A stretch of DNA of 5,860 nt, from NCBI GenBank assembly GCA_024230695.1, contig JAAERC010000235.1, positions 1-5,860 of the forward strand. Direction: 5' to 3'. This DNA is from Candidatus Zixiibacteriota bacterium (lineage in GTDB: Bacteria > Zixibacteria > MSB-5A5 > GN15 > PGXB01). Position numbers and translations under genes: made by a program. Below are positions 4,995 to 5,860 of this stretch, in pieces; positions within the stretch are counted from its first letter, which is position 1, and the number at the start of each line of letters is the position of its first letter. The notes under the pieces were generated by a model that had not been told where the DNA came from, made no database searches, and was given only the letters and a program-made list of their open reading frames with translations.

Positions 4995-5860
4995 TTATAT
5001 CGGCAAATCATTAAACAGCGATGAGACCGATTTTTCACCGGATATCCTCATAATCGCTTCGCCAAATAAATTTGCGCACGATAAAATCTTAAACTTGCTG
5101 GAAAGTTCTTTCCCACCAACATCAATTGAATCTGATATAATCATTTCTTTTATACTTGAATCATTAATTCTATTTATTGATTCGCCCGAAAGGACTCCAT
5201 GAGTACAACAAGCGAAAATATCTCTGGCACCATTTTGCTCCAGCGCCTCTGCGGCCCGGCAGATAGACCCAGCGGTATCAACCATATCATCACGGATTAT
5301 AATGTTTCTATCTTTAACATCACCGATAACATTAACGACTTCCGCTTGATTCGCCTTCGGCCGTCTTTTATCAATGATAGCCAGATCGGCATGGACCGTT
5401 TTGGCAAATGCCCGGGCCATTTTAATTGAGCCAACATCGGGCGAGACAACCATCAGGTCCCGAAGTCTTAAGTTTCCAAGATGATCATTAAAAACCCGCG
5501 ATGAATAAAGGTGGTCATGGGGAATATCAAAAAATCCCTGAATCTGTGAGGCATGCAGATCCATGGTCAGGACACGATTAATACCGGCCTTAACAATCAG
5601 GTTGGCTACCAGTTTAGCGGTAATTGCCACCCTGGGTCGATCCTTGCGATCGGCTCGGGCATAACCAAAGTATGGGATCACAGCGGTAATACGTGCCGCT
5701 GATGCTCGTCTGGCGGCCTCGGACATAATCATCAGTTCCAGCAGGTTTTCGGCGGGTGGGTTGGTTGATTGGACAATAAAAACATCGGCACCGCGAATAT
5801 TTTCATTGATCTGAACAAATACTTCACCATCCGAGAAACGTCTTACTTCACACGCTGTCA
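4995..5860 (-). CDS. prs: Ribose-phosphate pyrophosphokinase (PRPP synthetase), N-terminus outside window
   Basis: Prs makes PRPP from ribose 5-phosphate and ATP, feeding nucleotide, His, Trp and NAD synthesis in the cytoplasm. The frame is open to the right edge, giving 287 residues against about 315 for the family, so roughly 28-30 N-terminal residues lie outside. Landmarks in order (visible numbering) are RFSDGEVFVQINENIRGADV near the start, the ATP-binding stretch YFGYARADRKDRPR (about 63-76), TMDLHASQIQGFFDIP (about 98-113), DKRRPKANQAEVVNVIGDV (163-181), the PRPP-binding loop DDMVDTAGS (190-198), THGVLSG (219-225), and the usual SVSSLF near the C-terminus. This is the class I, allosteric type. 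A Met at 5732 is internal, since conserved sequence continues upstream of it. The gene reads into rplY; its promoter is outside the window. Confidence 0.97.
   Translation of the reverse strand, partial: TACEVRRFSDGEVFVQINENIRGADVFIVQSTNPPAENLLELMIMSEAARRASAARITAVIPYFGYARADRKDRPRVAITAKLVANLIVKAGINRVLTMDLHASQIQGFFDIPHDHLYSSRVFNDHLGNLRLRDLMVVSPDVGSIKMARAFAKTVHADLAIIDKRRPKANQAEVVNVIGDVKDRNIIIRDDMVDTAGSICRAAEALEQNGARDIFACCTHGVLSGESINRINDSSIKEMIISDSIDVGGKELSSKFKILSCANLFGEAIMRISGEKSVSSLFNDLPI

Overview
The window carries four protein genes in two convergent pairs. It looks like ordinary bacterial core-genome DNA, AT-rich by eye (roughly 40% GC). On the + strand are the 3' part of a tetratricopeptide-repeat (TPR) protein gene and a complete priA (replication-restart helicase). 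On the - strand are a 5'-truncated prs (PRPP synthetase) and a complete gene for a long CTC/TL5-type ribosomal protein L25 (rplY/ctc). The organism cannot be fixed from the sequence. Poorly placed or absent Shine-Dalgarno sites, large TPR proteins and GC-rich palindromes in an AT-rich spacer would fit an uncultivated lineage of the FCB superphylum type (for example Zixibacteria-like), but this is a low-confidence inference.

Layout: the TPR gene runs off the left edge and ends at 1197. A strong intrinsic terminator (1220-1249) follows, and the priA start codon begins only 3 nt after its T run. PriA (1253-3484) is full length, with intact helicase motifs and all eight zinc-binding cysteines. 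From 3485 to 4236 lies a 752-nt convergent intergenic region with no convincing gene. It holds a series of GC-rich palindromes, a degenerate 22-bp tandem repeat, a spaced inverted repeat, an imperfect direct-repeat pair and, at its right end, a bidirectional terminator. The - strand prs-rplY pair (38 nt apart, probably one transcript) fills the rest; the first ~30 codons of prs lie beyond the right edge.

Functionally, prs supplies PRPP for nucleotide, histidine, tryptophan and NAD synthesis, L25 binds 5S rRNA in the large ribosomal subunit, and PriA reloads the replisome at stalled forks. The prs-rplY pairing is a widespread arrangement, but the pth gene that often follows is absent here. I see no new defence, mobile or biosynthetic system. 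The parts most worth a second look are the repeat-rich convergent spacer, the terminator/start-codon junction in front of priA, and the acidic, internally repeated L25 tail.
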